DNA of 64,000 bases from an uncultured Actinomycetes bacterium (lineage in GTDB: Bacteria > Actinomycetota > Actinomycetes > Nanopelagicales > Nanopelagicaceae). Location of the stretch: assembly GCA_937876245.1 (NCBI GenBank), contig CALEGP010000003.1:1-64000 (forward strand). The letters are read 5' to 3'. Within the stretch, counting starts at the first letter, position 1, and each line of letters opens with the position of its first letter. Shown here piece by piece: positions 52,493 to 62,483 of the stretch. The translations under genes and the position numbers were made by a program. A model generated the notes under the pieces. That model worked only from the letters and a program-made list of their open reading frames with translations, was not told the origin of the DNA and made no database searches.

Positions 52493-52815
52493 GTAGGTCT
52501 GATGAAGAAAGAGTTCAGGATATTCTCGAAATAGCCATCTCCTTGGAAATACTCGTGGCAAAGAGCGAAGAGTTCTTTCTTGAAGATATAACCCACCAAT
52601 GGGGTATTGAGAGAGCGTTGTAAAATATTGGTGAAGCCTGCATAAAAATGTCTGACTCCATAAAAGTGAAATATTCAGATGTGGATTGGAAGTCAATCAT
52701 TGGTATGAGGACATACTTGGCACATGCCTACCACCGGATAGATTCAGATATCGTTTGGAAGGCTGCAAGCATAAGTGTCCCGGCTCTGGTCAAGGCTTTA
52801 AAGAAAACTTCGTAA
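52489..52815 (+). pseudogene. HepT-like HEPN toxin interrupted by an in-frame TAA at 52621-52623
   Basis: ATGA overlap with mntA; MSRSDEERVQDILEIAISLEILVAKSEEFFLEDITHQWGIERAL*NIGEACIKMSDSIKVKYSDVDWKSIIGMRTYLAHAYHRIDSDIVWKAASISVPALVKALKKTS; RX4HXY motif RTYLAHAY intact. Confidence 0.85.
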
Positions 52816-53016
52816 CCCCGCCATTGACATTGGCATACCCCCTCCCGAAGGGCAAGGATTCCAAAGCGATTTAGCCTATTTTTAGTATTGATTTGGTATG
52901 AAACGATTGCCTACACCTGCAATTTAAAGGCACTAGAAATTGTCAGTAGCTAGTGAAAGAATACGTTTTGAATACAACTAAATATAGAACTCACGCTCAT
53001 TTTCATGAGACCGAAC

Positions 53017-53101
53017 TGGTGGCGGGTGAAGGATTTGAACCTTCGAAGGCAGAGCCGGGGGATTTACAGTCCCCTCCCATTGGCCGCTCGGGCAACCCGC
53101 C
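53017..53101 (-). tRNA. tRNA-Tyr(GTA), CCA encoded
   Basis: GGCGGGTTGCCCGAGCGGCCAATGGGAGGGGACTGTAAATCCCCCGGCTCTGCCTTCGAAGGTTCAAATCCTTCACCCGCCACCA; complete class II cloverleaf. Confidence 0.95.
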
Positions 53102-53158
53102 AGGGTTTATTACGGCTTGCGTAGATTACCTTATTAACTCATGCTCTCGAAATCGTCT

Positions 53159-53941
53159 TTAGTCCGGCAGAATGACAGGAACTTGGGTCATTAATCCGCC
53201 ATCAATCACGTAAGAACTTCCGGTAATAAATGAAGCTTTATCTGAACAGAGGAATCCCACAAGTTCCCCAATGTCATGAATGCTGGCCATACGACCAATT
53301 GGGTGAGAACTTCCCCACTCTTTCAAAATCTCATCTTCACTTCTTCCAGCACTAAATACCCGAGCGGATTCCCGCAACATTGGCGTATCCACCGACGCTG
53401 GCAGGATCGCGTTGCATCTGATTTGTTCTGCCGCATGATCGATTGCTATAGCTCGAGTTAGTGAATTTATTGCGCCCTTTGAAGCCGCGTATGCGACAAC
53501 ACCTTTTTGGTTGGCTAATGATTGAACTGAGGAAATATTTACTATAGATCCGCCTTTTGCCTTGCGCATAAATGGAATCGCATACTTGGCAGTTAGGTAC
53601 ATGGACTTAACATTCACATTAAATGTCTTGTCCCAAGTTTCTTCACTTGTTTCCACCGCTGTTCCATAAGTTTGGATTCCGGCACAATTCACCAAATAAT
53701 CTATTTGTCCATACTTTTCGCCAATACTTGCAACCGCGCTCTTCACTTGAGAATCAGAAGAAACGTCAACTTTCATTCCTGAAATTTTCTCACCAAACTC
53801 CGCAAAGCCCTCTTGTGCCTTTATTAAGCCAGCTTCATCTAAATCAAACATAATCACAATTGCGCCATCTTCCAAGAGACGTTTTGTGCTTCCAAAGCCA
53901 ATTCCTTTAGCTCCTCCGGTAACAATTGCAACTTTGCTCAT
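53159..53941 (-). CDS. SDR family oxidoreductase
   Basis: VTGGAKGIGFGSTKRLLEDG, NCAGIQTYG, YAASKGAINSLTRAIA, SSYVIDGG. Confidence 0.9.
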   Translation of the reverse strand: MSKVAIVTGGAKGIGFGSTKRLLEDGAIVIMFDLDEAGLIKAQEGFAEFGEKISGMKVDVSSDSQVKSAVASIGEKYGQIDYLVNCAGIQTYGTAVETSEETWDKTFNVNVKSMYLTAKYAIPFMRKAKGGSIVNISSVQSLANQKGVVAYAASKGAINSLTRAIAIDHAAEQIRCNAILPASVDTPMLRESARVFSAGRSEDEILKEWGSSHPIGRMASIHDIGELVGFLCSDKASFITGSSYVIDGGLMTQVPVILPD

Positions 53942-55165
53942 TCACCAACTCCTAATCCGAGCGCCATTTTTTCGAACTTCAGCAATATTGGTTGCGCCTG
54001 TTAGGGCCATTCCGTTTTCGAATTCGCGTCGCATTATTTCTATAACTTGTTCAACACCTGCTTCGCCATTTGCCATTGCACCATATAGATATGCCCGGCC
54101 GATAAAGACTGCTTTTGCGCCAAGAGCAATGGCGCTAAGGGCATCTAGGCCAGACATAATCCCGCCATCAATATAAATTTCCACCTTTTTTCCGACTGCC
54201 CTGACTACATCAGGAAGAATTTCGAGTGGAACTGGGCCTCGATCAAATTGGCGCCCTCCATGATTTGAAAGGATAATTCCTTGAATTCCCAGTTTTGCCA
54301 CTGTTTTTGCATCTTCAACACTTTGAATTCCCTTTATAACTATTGGCCCATCCCAAACCGATCGCAACCACGAAATATCTTTGAAAGTCGTTGCGGGATC
54401 AAAAATTGCTGCGGCTAGGTGTGAAAGAGATTTATCCCAACCTCGAAATGCTGCGAATTCCAACTTGCCTGTAGTGAAAAGATTCAGCCACCAAATCGGC
54501 TTTCGGGCAATAGCGAATACTGTGTTGATTCGAATTCGCGGTGGAATAGTTAGCCCATTCCTATTGTCTCGGTACCGCAATCCAGCTACAGGCGTATCTA
54601 CTGTTAATACTAAGGTTTCAAATCCGCTCTCCCGAGCTTGTTTAATAACAGCCAAACTATCGTTCCGATTTTTCATGACATACAACTGAAACCATCTCCG
54701 CGAATTTGGAACTGCGCTTGCTAATTCGGCGGGCGAAGTCGTTCCCATCGTTGATAAGGCATAGATTAAATTCTTTTCTGCCGCCACATTTGCTACTGCG
54801 GGTTCACCAACATGATGCATAAGTCTTGTGTAACCGGTCGGAGCAAAACAAATTGGTAAATCAACTTTTTTGCCAAGAATAATCTCTGAGGTATCTAGCC
54901 TGGAAACATCACGCAAAACTCTTGAATTGAACTCAACTCTAGAATATACCTCTCGAGATCTGGCATAGGCGATTTCGTCAACGGCCCCGCCCTCTACATA
55001 ATCAAATACAACTTTAGGTGTTCGTTTTCGGGCGATTGTGGCCATGTCATCAACGCTCTGGGCGCGTTGTAATTTGCCCTTGTAAGGGTTTAACGAAGGC
55101 AAAGTCCAATCAATTAGCGACCAGAAATAGGGCAGGTTCGGCAATTTACGAGCGCTCCGAATCAT
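53942..55165 (-). CDS. lldD: FMN-dependent alpha-hydroxyacid dehydrogenase (L-lactate dehydrogenase-like)
   Basis: DYVEGGAVDEIAYARSREVYSRVEF, LPICFAPTGYTRLMHHVGE, WFQLYVMKNR, ILSNHGGRQFDRGPVPLEILPDV. Confidence 0.88.
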   Translation of the reverse strand: MIRSARKLPNLPYFWSLIDWTLPSLNPYKGKLQRAQSVDDMATIARKRTPKVVFDYVEGGAVDEIAYARSREVYSRVEFNSRVLRDVSRLDTSEIILGKKVDLPICFAPTGYTRLMHHVGEPAVANVAAEKNLIYALSTMGTTSPAELASAVPNSRRWFQLYVMKNRNDSLAVIKQARESGFETLVLTVDTPVAGLRYRDNRNGLTIPPRIRINTVFAIARKPIWWLNLFTTGKLEFAAFRGWDKSLSHLAAAIFDPATTFKDISWLRSVWDGPIVIKGIQSVEDAKTVAKLGIQGIILSNHGGRQFDRGPVPLEILPDVVRAVGKKVEIYIDGGIMSGLDALSAIALGAKAVFIGRAYLYGAMANGEAGVEQVIEIMRREFENGMALTGATNIAEVRKNGARIRSW

Positions 55166-55238
55166 GGCGCTAATTTACCCTACAATTGGGCTCATTAGAA
55201 TAAGATAAAAATAGATTACTGAAAAAGGGGTCCTTAAA

Positions 55239-55727
55239 GTGGCTGATTCAAGTTTTGATGTTGTCTCCGAAGTTGATCATATGGAAGTGGATAATGCTTT
55301 TAATCAAGCAGACCGCGAAATTGCCACGCGCTTTGATTTCAAAAATACGGATAGTAAAATTGAAAAATCTGGCGAGAAGATTCTTATTGAGGCTCAGTCC
55401 GAAGAGAAGGCAAAGGCCGTTCTCGAAGTCTTTAAGGATAAATTGATCAAGCGTCAGGTTTCGCTCAAACACCTTGAATCATCAGACCCGGAACTTAGTG
55501 GCAAAATCTATAAAATTAGTTGCACACTAATAGAAGGAATCTCAACTGAGAATGCCAAAAAACTGGCAAAAATAATTCGTGACGAAGGACCAAAATCTAT
55601 TAAGACACAGATCCAAGGCGAGACTCTTAGGGTGACAAGTAAATCCCGAGATGACCTACAGGACACAATGGCTCTAGTAAAAGCACAAACTTTAGAGTTT
55701 GCAGTTCAGTTTACGAACTATCGCTAA
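55239..55727 (+). CDS. yajQ: YajQ family nucleotide-binding protein (UPF0234)
   Basis: SSFDVVSEVDHMEVDNAFNQADREIATRFDFKNTDSKIE...SRDDLQDTMALVKAQTLEFAVQFTNYR. Confidence 0.96.
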   Translation: MADSSFDVVSEVDHMEVDNAFNQADREIATRFDFKNTDSKIEKSGEKILIEAQSEEKAKAVLEVFKDKLIKRQVSLKHLESSDPELSGKIYKISCTLIEGISTENAKKLAKIIRDEGPKSIKTQIQGETLRVTSKSRDDLQDTMALVKAQTLEFAVQFTNYR

Positions 55728-55730
55728 TAG

Positions 55731-56630
55731 GTGAGTAACTACCGTCTTGGCTTAATTTATGGATTTATCTCCTACACCTTGTGGGGACTATTTCCACTTT
55801 ATTGGCCACTGCTTCAACCAGCCACACCGCTGGAAATGGTTGCCCACCGTTCGGTTTGGTCACTTGTAATTTGTATTATCGCTCTCGCTGTCGGTCATCA
55901 ATTGAAATCAACTTTTGCACTAATGAAGACTCCGAAAATCTTTTGGCAATTTTTTGCTGCAGCTGGCTTGATCTCGATAAATTGGATTACCTATATTTGG
56001 GCAGTTAATCACGAACAAATCGTTGAGGCATCACTTGGTTATTACATGCAGCCAATTCTCTTAGTGATGATGGGAATTCTGATTTTCAAAGAGGAATTGC
56101 GTAAGATCCAGTGGATTGCTTTTTTAGTCGCTATCTTCGGAGTTATTGTTTTAACAATTGACTATGGTCGTCCGCCTTGGATTTCATTCGCCCTAGCTTT
56201 TTCTTGGAGTTCCTATAGTTTTGTTAAGAAGAAAATAAATTTGGGATCTCTCCAGGGACTTGCAATCGAAACGCTTATCTCTTCCGTTTTTTATGGCGCC
56301 TACTTGCTTTGGCTTGGAAGTAAGGGAACCGGTCAATTTGGTCATGGCGCGGGTTTAACCGCGCTTTTGATTGGTGCCGGCGCCGCTACAGCGATTCCCC
56401 TCCTATTGTTCAATGGAGCCACGACGCGAATTCCATTCACAATGATTGGCTTGTTGCAGTACCTGACCCCAACGATTCAGTTTTTACTAGCTGTCTTCCT
56501 GCGCCATGAGCCCATGCCAACTGCAAGATGGATTGGCTTCGTATTTATTTGGATAGCCCTGATAACCCTTGGCTACGACTTAATTAAGTCAGGAAGTTCT
56601 AGAGATAACAGCTTGGCTCAGCCCGACTAA
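55731..56630 (+). CDS. rarD: EamA family transporter RarD
   Basis: GLIYGFISYTLWGLFPLYWPLLQPATPLEMVAHRSVWSLV; WITYIWAVNHEQIVEASLGYYMQP. Confidence 0.95.
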   Translation: MSNYRLGLIYGFISYTLWGLFPLYWPLLQPATPLEMVAHRSVWSLVICIIALAVGHQLKSTFALMKTPKIFWQFFAAAGLISINWITYIWAVNHEQIVEASLGYYMQPILLVMMGILIFKEELRKIQWIAFLVAIFGVIVLTIDYGRPPWISFALAFSWSSYSFVKKKINLGSLQGLAIETLISSVFYGAYLLWLGSKGTGQFGHGAGLTALLIGAGAATAIPLLLFNGATTRIPFTMIGLLQYLTPTIQFLLAVFLRHEPMPTARWIGFVFIWIALITLGYDLIKSGSSRDNSLAQPD

Positions 56631-57578
56631 AGCAGCTTTTGCTGGGCCCTCGGGAAGTAGACTCAAGTGCATCTGTGCAGACTTAGCTCTCTCTGCTACT
56701 AGTTCGCGAGACTTTGTCAGAGCAATATGTGAGCGAAGTTTCAAAATAGTTTCTTGTACTACTGCTTCATCCGTAATTGGAGCACACAGTAACTCTTTGA
56801 GTTTAGCATCATTGGGGTCCTCAGATTCTAGAATAAATAAAGTTACCAATGTTGGAACTCCCTCTCGCAAGTCTGTTCCCGGTGTTTTGCCTGACTCGTG
56901 AGAGTCGCTGACAATGTCAATAATGTCATCTGCAAGTTGGAAAACAACTCCTATTTCTTCACCGAAATTTGTAAGAGCATCAATCACTATTGGTTCTGCC
57001 CCGGAAATTAGCGCTCCATATCTGGCACTTGCCGATATCAGCGATGCGGTTTTATCTGAAACAACATTTAGGTAATGCTCTAACTGAGTTTTACCTTGAC
57101 TAGATCCCTGAGTCTCAGTTATTTGGCCAATCACCAAACGTTCAAAAGTAAGAGCTTGCAAGCGAACGGCCTCTGGTCCAAGGTCAGCCAAAAGTTGCGA
57201 AGTTTTTGCGAACAAATAGTCGCCGGTCAAAATTGCAACGCTGTTATCCCAACGATTATTTGCGCTTTCAACTCCTCGACGAAGTGGCGCCTCATCCATA
57301 ACATCATCATGGTACAAAGTTCCCAGGTGGGTAAGTTCGCAGACGACGGCAGCTTCAATGAGCCCATCAGCTTCAGGATTTCCAAAATGGGATGCGAGAA
57401 GAGTTAGTAATGGCCTAAGTCGTTTTCCGCCCGCATCAATAAGATGCCGGGAAGTCTCAATTACTAGTGGATATTTTCCTTCTATTGCTTCTCGTAAAAA
57501 TACTTCAACTTCCTGCATAGAGGCAAGGAGCCTGGTTTCAAGGGCCAGATCAATATCTGGAATTCCAATTCGCGACAT
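56589..57578 (-). CDS. Polyprenyl diphosphate synthase
   Basis: GGKRLRPLL, LYHDDVMDEAPLRRG, FQLADDIIDIVSD. Confidence 0.95.
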   Translation of the reverse strand: MSRIGIPDIDLALETRLLASMQEVEVFLREAIEGKYPLVIETSRHLIDAGGKRLRPLLTLLASHFGNPEADGLIEAAVVCELTHLGTLYHDDVMDEAPLRRGVESANNRWDNSVAILTGDYLFAKTSQLLADLGPEAVRLQALTFERLVIGQITETQGSSQGKTQLEHYLNVVSDKTASLISASARYGALISGAEPIVIDALTNFGEEIGVVFQLADDIIDIVSDSHESGKTPGTDLREGVPTLVTLFILESEDPNDAKLKELLCAPITDEAVVQETILKLRSHIALTKSRELVAERAKSAQMHLSLLPEGPAKAALVGLSQAVISRTS

Positions 57579-59092
57579 TAGCGAATGAAGTAGGCAAAGT
57601 TTTGTGCGACATCAAAGAGTATTGATGGAGCAAGGCCGAGGAGTATTGTAACAATTGCGCTCAAGAAAATCGCGACTCTAGTAAGTAGTGGGGGAATTAC
57701 AACTGATACAGAATCATTCGAAGCATCAGCAAAGAAGAGCATCAAAATTATTCGCAGGTAAAAAAAGACTGCGATCGCACTGGCAAGAACTCCGACGACT
57801 ACCAAATAGATGTTTCCAGATTCATATGCGGCGGAAAATATTGCAAACTTGCCAACGAATCCACTTGTCAGTGGAATTCCAGCGAAACTTAAGAGAAATA
57901 GCGACATGGTGGCGGCGATAAGCGGAGATTTCTTGCCCAAACCAAGCCAGCGATTGATGTCAGAGACTTCACCGGCCGAATCGCGGATCAGAGTTACAAC
58001 ACCAAAGGCGCCAAGGGTTGCTAGTCCGTAGGCCACTGAATAGAAGAGCAGCGCAGCCAATCCACTTTGGTTAAGCGACACAACTGCTGTAAGCAAAAAG
58101 CCTGCGTGTGCAATTGAGGAGAATGCCAGAATGCGTTTTATATCGCGCTGGGAAATGGCTGCGATTGCGCCAAACAACATAGTGACGACTGCAATGACTG
58201 AAATTATTGGTTTCCAACTCCATTGTGCGGCATCCAGGCCAACATAGAAAATTCGCATGGTTGCACCAAATGCTGCTGCCTTGGTTGCCGCTGCCATAAA
58301 TCCCGTTATCGGAGTTGGGGCGCCTTGATAAACATCTGGTGTCCAAGAATGGAATGGCACCGCGCCAACCTTGAAAAGCAAACCAACAGAAACAAAGGCA
58401 ATTCCAAGAAGCAAGAAGACATCGTTACCACCACCACCATGGATTGCATCGGTTAGGCCATTTAAGGAAAGTGATCCTGAATAGCCATAGAGAAGCGCTG
58501 CTCCGAAGAGGAAAAACGCTGACGAGTAGGCGCCAAGTAAAAAGTATTTGAGGGCCGCTTCTTGAGAAAGCAGCCTACGTCGCCGTGATAAGCCAGCCAT
58601 CAAATAAAGAGGCAGAGAGAGAACTTCAAGGGCAACAAATAGCGTGATGAAATCCGTAGCTACCGGGAAGAGCATCATTCCGGAAACTGCAAATAGGGTT
58701 AAGGGAAATACTTCAGTTTGTGCTCGTCCTGATTCAAGGGCAGCGGCCTCTTCTATTGATCCGGGCAGCGCAGATGCTTGTGGTGCAAAGTGATCTTGGT
58801 CGGCAATCAATAGAATTCCTACAAAAGCCAGAACTAAGATTGTTCCTTGTAGGAAAATTCCAGCGCCATCAATTGATACCGAGGTAATGGCAGCCATCGA
58901 TGATCCTTGATTTCGCACTCGATAGAGTTGCTCGAAAGCAATAACGATACCGGCCAGCGAAATTGTCAGCTGCAGTCGAGCGCGTAGCGCCTGCTTAATA
59001 AAAGCTTCAACCAGAACACCCAGAATGGCCGTAGCTAAAATTATAAGAATTGGAGCTAAGAGTGCGTAATCTAGCTTGGGCGACGTCAACAT
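57578..59092 (-). CDS. nuoN: NADH-quinone oxidoreductase subunit N
   Basis: Proton_antipo_M family; KVGAVPFHSWTPDVYQGAPTPITGFMAAATKAAAFG. Confidence 0.97.
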   Translation of the reverse strand: MLTSPKLDYALLAPILIILATAILGVLVEAFIKQALRARLQLTISLAGIVIAFEQLYRVRNQGSSMAAITSVSIDGAGIFLQGTILVLAFVGILLIADQDHFAPQASALPGSIEEAAALESGRAQTEVFPLTLFAVSGMMLFPVATDFITLFVALEVLSLPLYLMAGLSRRRRLLSQEAALKYFLLGAYSSAFFLFGAALLYGYSGSLSLNGLTDAIHGGGGNDVFLLLGIAFVSVGLLFKVGAVPFHSWTPDVYQGAPTPITGFMAAATKAAAFGATMRIFYVGLDAAQWSWKPIISVIAVVTMLFGAIAAISQRDIKRILAFSSIAHAGFLLTAVVSLNQSGLAALLFYSVAYGLATLGAFGVVTLIRDSAGEVSDINRWLGLGKKSPLIAATMSLFLLSFAGIPLTSGFVGKFAIFSAAYESGNIYLVVVGVLASAIAVFFYLRIILMLFFADASNDSVSVVIPPLLTRVAIFLSAIVTILLGLAPSILFDVAQNFAYFIR

Positions 59093-60597
59093 TATTTGAC
59101 CACCTTTGCGATCGGATCGCTTACCCCGACATGGGTCATAATTGTTTGCGTAGTTGGATTAATAACATCAAGCGCTGGTTTTGGATAGAAACCCAACAGA
59201 ACTAACACTGCAATAACCGGCCCAATTGCGATTTTCTCACGCAGATTAAGGTCAATAATTCCAGCTGCCGAGGTTGGTGTTTCCCCATGAAGCGCTCTCT
59301 GGACTGCCAGTAATACATAGAGTGAAGCCAAAATAATTCCGGTCGTTCCAAGAATCGCTGCAACAGGATACTTAGCAAATGATCCAACTAGGACTAAAAA
59401 TTCGCTAACAAAACTGGAGAGACCTGGAAGTGCAAGTGCCGACATTCCAGCAAGGAAGAAGCTCCAAGCAAGGACCGGGGCCACTCGCTGTAAACCGCCA
59501 AAATCAGCAATTTGTGATGAACCACGACGTTTGATCATCCAACCGGCAGTCAGGAATAGCGCTGCCGTTGAGAAACCATGGTTGACCATATAGAAAATTG
59601 CGCCGGATAAGCCCTGTGAAGTTAAGGCAAAGATTCCCAACGTTATAAAACCAAAATGTGAAATCGAAGTGAAAGCAATCAGGGAATTAATATCCTTCTG
59701 TCCAATTGCCAAGAATGCACCATACAGAATGGATATAACGGCCAGGGTAATAATCGCTGGCGTAAATGTTTTCGTAGCTTCAGGGAAAAAACTCATACAG
59801 AAGCGAATCATTCCGTAAGTACCAACTTTATCTAGAACTCCGAGTAATAAAGTAGAAGTGCCAGCAGTCGCAGACTTTGCCGCAGTTGGAAGCCAGGTAT
59901 GGAATGGCCAGAGCGGCGCTTTAATTGCAAAGGCGATAAAGAAGCCGAGGAATAACCAATTCTGTGTCGCAGTGTCAATGCTTAATTCGGAAAGTTTCGT
60001 AATATCAAAAGTTCCGCCACCCTGATTTGTCGAAATTATGTATAGCCCAATTACTGAAGCCAGCATTAGAAGGCCACCAAAAAGACTATAGAGCAAGAAC
60101 TTCATTGCGGCGGCGGCACGTTCTCCTGATCCATATCCGCCAATTAGGAAGTAGACCGGAAGTAACATCGCCTCAAAAATTACATAGAAGAGAAACACAT
60201 CTGTTGCAGCAAATACGCCGATCATCATGGTTTCTAGAACTAGTAGAAGTATGTAAAAAGTCTTCACGCTCCAGCGACCGTTCTCCGATTCGTTCCATCC
60301 GGCAAGAAAAACAATCGGAACCAAGATGCTGGTCATTAAAATTAGCACTAGCGCCATTCCATCAATGCCAACTGCGTAATTAATATTGAATGCCGAAATC
60401 CAGCTGCGGGACTCGCTAAATTGAAGTGATCTTTCACTTTTCTCAAAGCCAAAGGCCATGAAAATGGAAACAATCATCACCAAAACTGCGAATCCAAGTG
60501 CGACTTGCTTAACTAATTTGGCGTTGCTAACTGGTAAAAAGGCGATTAATCCCGCCCCTATTAGTGGCAGCAGTTGAAGGGTGGTCAAAATACTCAT
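59092..60597 (-). CDS. nuoM: NADH-quinone oxidoreductase subunit M
   Basis: FAIKAPLWPFHTWLPTAAKSATAGTSTLLLGVLDKVGTYGMIRF; ATG at 60612 is an alternative start. Confidence 0.96.
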   Translation of the reverse strand: MSILTTLQLLPLIGAGLIAFLPVSNAKLVKQVALGFAVLVMIVSIFMAFGFEKSERSLQFSESRSWISAFNINYAVGIDGMALVLILMTSILVPIVFLAGWNESENGRWSVKTFYILLLVLETMMIGVFAATDVFLFYVIFEAMLLPVYFLIGGYGSGERAAAAMKFLLYSLFGGLLMLASVIGLYIISTNQGGGTFDITKLSELSIDTATQNWLFLGFFIAFAIKAPLWPFHTWLPTAAKSATAGTSTLLLGVLDKVGTYGMIRFCMSFFPEATKTFTPAIITLAVISILYGAFLAIGQKDINSLIAFTSISHFGFITLGIFALTSQGLSGAIFYMVNHGFSTAALFLTAGWMIKRRGSSQIADFGGLQRVAPVLAWSFFLAGMSALALPGLSSFVSEFLVLVGSFAKYPVAAILGTTGIILASLYVLLAVQRALHGETPTSAAGIIDLNLREKIAIGPVIAVLVLLGFYPKPALDVINPTTQTIMTHVGVSDPIAKVVK

Positions 60598-62483
60598 AGC
60601 GTCACCAACCAAACCATTACGACTAGGGCTAGTACGCCCAAGACCATAATCAGCGCATAACTTCGGACAAATCCGCTCTGAATAGAGCGAACGGCGGTGG
60701 ATGAGGTTTGAATGATCCAGCCAATCATTCGGAGAAGACCATCAATAACCTTGTAATCAGTCTTGACCAATCCAGAAGTTAACTTCTGGCCAGGACGCAT
60801 AAATACGGCCTCATTAAATGAATCCTGATATAAATCATTTCGAGCAGCCTTGGTGAAAACTGAAACATTAGTTGGAGCGACCAGAGGAACTGTCCGGTAT
60901 TTAAATACTGCTAGAGCTACTCCTATTGCAATTACTACAAGAGCCATCAATGAAACAACGAGCGGAGGCAAGAATTCTTCGGCATGGTTTTCATGGTTTT
61001 CATTTACAATTGGTTGTAACCAATTGACTAGAGCGCCTCCCGAACTTAATAGAAAGCCAGAAGTCACAGAGCCGAGGGCAAGTACTGCCATTGGTGCCCA
61101 CATCAAGATTGGTGATTCATGTGGCTTAGCGTTTTCGTCCCAACGTTTGGTTCCGGTAAATGTTAAAACAATTACTCGAGTCATATAAAATGCCGTTACT
61201 GCTGCGCCAAGTAGAGCAGCTCCGCCTAATAGGATTCCTTTTGCTCCCCCCGCGTTGAATGCGGTTTCTATAATTTTATCTTTTGAATAGAAACCTGCAA
61301 AGGGTGGAACACCGAGTATGGCAAGGTAACCAAGCCCAAATGTTGCTGCGGTGATCGGCATAACTTTTCTGATTGCACCGTAACGTCGCATATTTACTTC
61401 GTCATTCATTCCGTGCATTACTGAACCAGCACCTAGGAACATTCCAGCCTTAAAGAAACCGTGTGTCAGCAAGTGCATGATAGCGAATGCATATCCAACT
61501 GGACCAAGTCCGGTAGCGAGAATCATGTAACCGATCTGCGACATCGTCGATGCTGCAAGCGCCTTCTTAATGTCGTCCTTAGCTGTTCCGATTACTGCAC
61601 CGAACAACAGCGTTATGGCTCCGACACTAACAACCATAAGTTGCGCAGTAGGTGAAGCATCAAAAATAAAGTTCGAACGAGTTATTAAATACACCCCAGC
61701 TGTCACCATGGTAGCTGCGTGGATCAGCGCCGAAACTGGGGTTGGGCCTGCCATTGCATCGCCAAGCCAGGATTGCAGTGGGAATTGTGCTGATTTTCCA
61801 GCAGCTGCCAATAGTAAGGCTGCGCCAATTGCGGTTAGTGCAGCAGCTGATGCGCCATGAGCACCTTCTTTAACACCAGCGAAAGTAACTGTTCCAAATT
61901 GAGTAAATGCAATCATGATAGCCAATGAAAGGCCCACATCTCCAACGCGATTTGCGACGAATGCTTTCTTGGCCGCTGTTGCATATGCCGGTTTTTGATT
62001 CCAGAAACCAATCAGCAAGTAAGAAGCAAGACCCACACCTTCCCAGCCCACATAAAGATTTAAATACGAGTCGCCAAGGACAAGGAGCAACATAGCCGCG
62101 ATAAAGAAGTTTAGGTAAGCAAAGAATCTGCGGCGATCATGATCGTGCGACATATAGGCAATTGAATAGACATGTATAAGAGTTCCCACGCCAGAAATCA
62201 AAAGTACAAAACAAATAGAGAGTTGATCAAGTAGAAGGGATGCATCGACGTGAAGACTTCCAACCGAAATCCATTCAAAGATCTTTTGCGTAGCTGGTCT
62301 GGCAAGTCCGTCTCTGCCTTGCATCGCAAAAAATTCAATTAAAGCAACTGCAAATACGCTTGCCGAAATCAATGTTGCAAAAATATGACCCCACTTATCC
62401 GCGATGCGACCCAGAAGCAGCAATAGGGCTGAGCTGAAAAGTGGTAGGGCGATTAAGTAAACTAAGTTAGTGCTCGTCGTCAT
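60594..62483 (-). CDS. nuoL: NADH-quinone oxidoreductase subunit L
   Basis: GKSAQFPLQSWLGDAMAGPTPVSALIHAATMVTAGVYLITRS. Confidence 0.98.
   Translation of the reverse strand: MTTSTNLVYLIALPLFSSALLLLLGRIADKWGHIFATLISASVFAVALIEFFAMQGRDGLARPATQKIFEWISVGSLHVDASLLLDQLSICFVLLISGVGTLIHVYSIAYMSHDHDRRRFFAYLNFFIAAMLLLVLGDSYLNLYVGWEGVGLASYLLIGFWNQKPAYATAAKKAFVANRVGDVGLSLAIMIAFTQFGTVTFAGVKEGAHGASAAALTAIGAALLLAAAGKSAQFPLQSWLGDAMAGPTPVSALIHAATMVTAGVYLITRSNFIFDASPTAQLMVVSVGAITLLFGAVIGTAKDDIKKALAASTMSQIGYMILATGLGPVGYAFAIMHLLTHGFFKAGMFLGAGSVMHGMNDEVNMRRYGAIRKVMPITAATFGLGYLAILGVPPFAGFYSKDKIIETAFNAGGAKGILLGGAALLGAAVTAFYMTRVIVLTFTGTKRWDENAKPHESPILMWAPMAVLALGSVTSGFLLSSGGALVNWLQPIVNENHENHAEEFLPPLVVSLMALVVIAIGVALAVFKYRTVPLVAPTNVSVFTKAARNDLYQDSFNEAVFMRPGQKLTSGLVKTDYKVIDGLLRMIGWIIQTSSTAVRSIQSGFVRSYALIMVLGVLALVVMVWLVTL

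Noticed and set aside
52174-52599. 141-aa minus-strand ORF (and 50073..50255) sharing KSTSLSGLSSPLATLPNTAIL
   Set aside because: Antisense shadow of the duplicated mntA repeat; the shared sequence is explained by the 306-bp repeat
52953-53162. 69-aa plus-strand ORF VAGEGFEPSKAEPGDLQSPPIGRSGNPPGFIT
   Set aside because: A well-known artefact: translation across the antisense strand of a tRNA-Tyr gene
36836-55165. Whole catabolic region as a classical genomic island or prophage
   Set aside because: No integrase, phage or conjugation genes, and no repeat found at the far (36.8 kb) boundary; a metabolic cluster is a sufficient explanation
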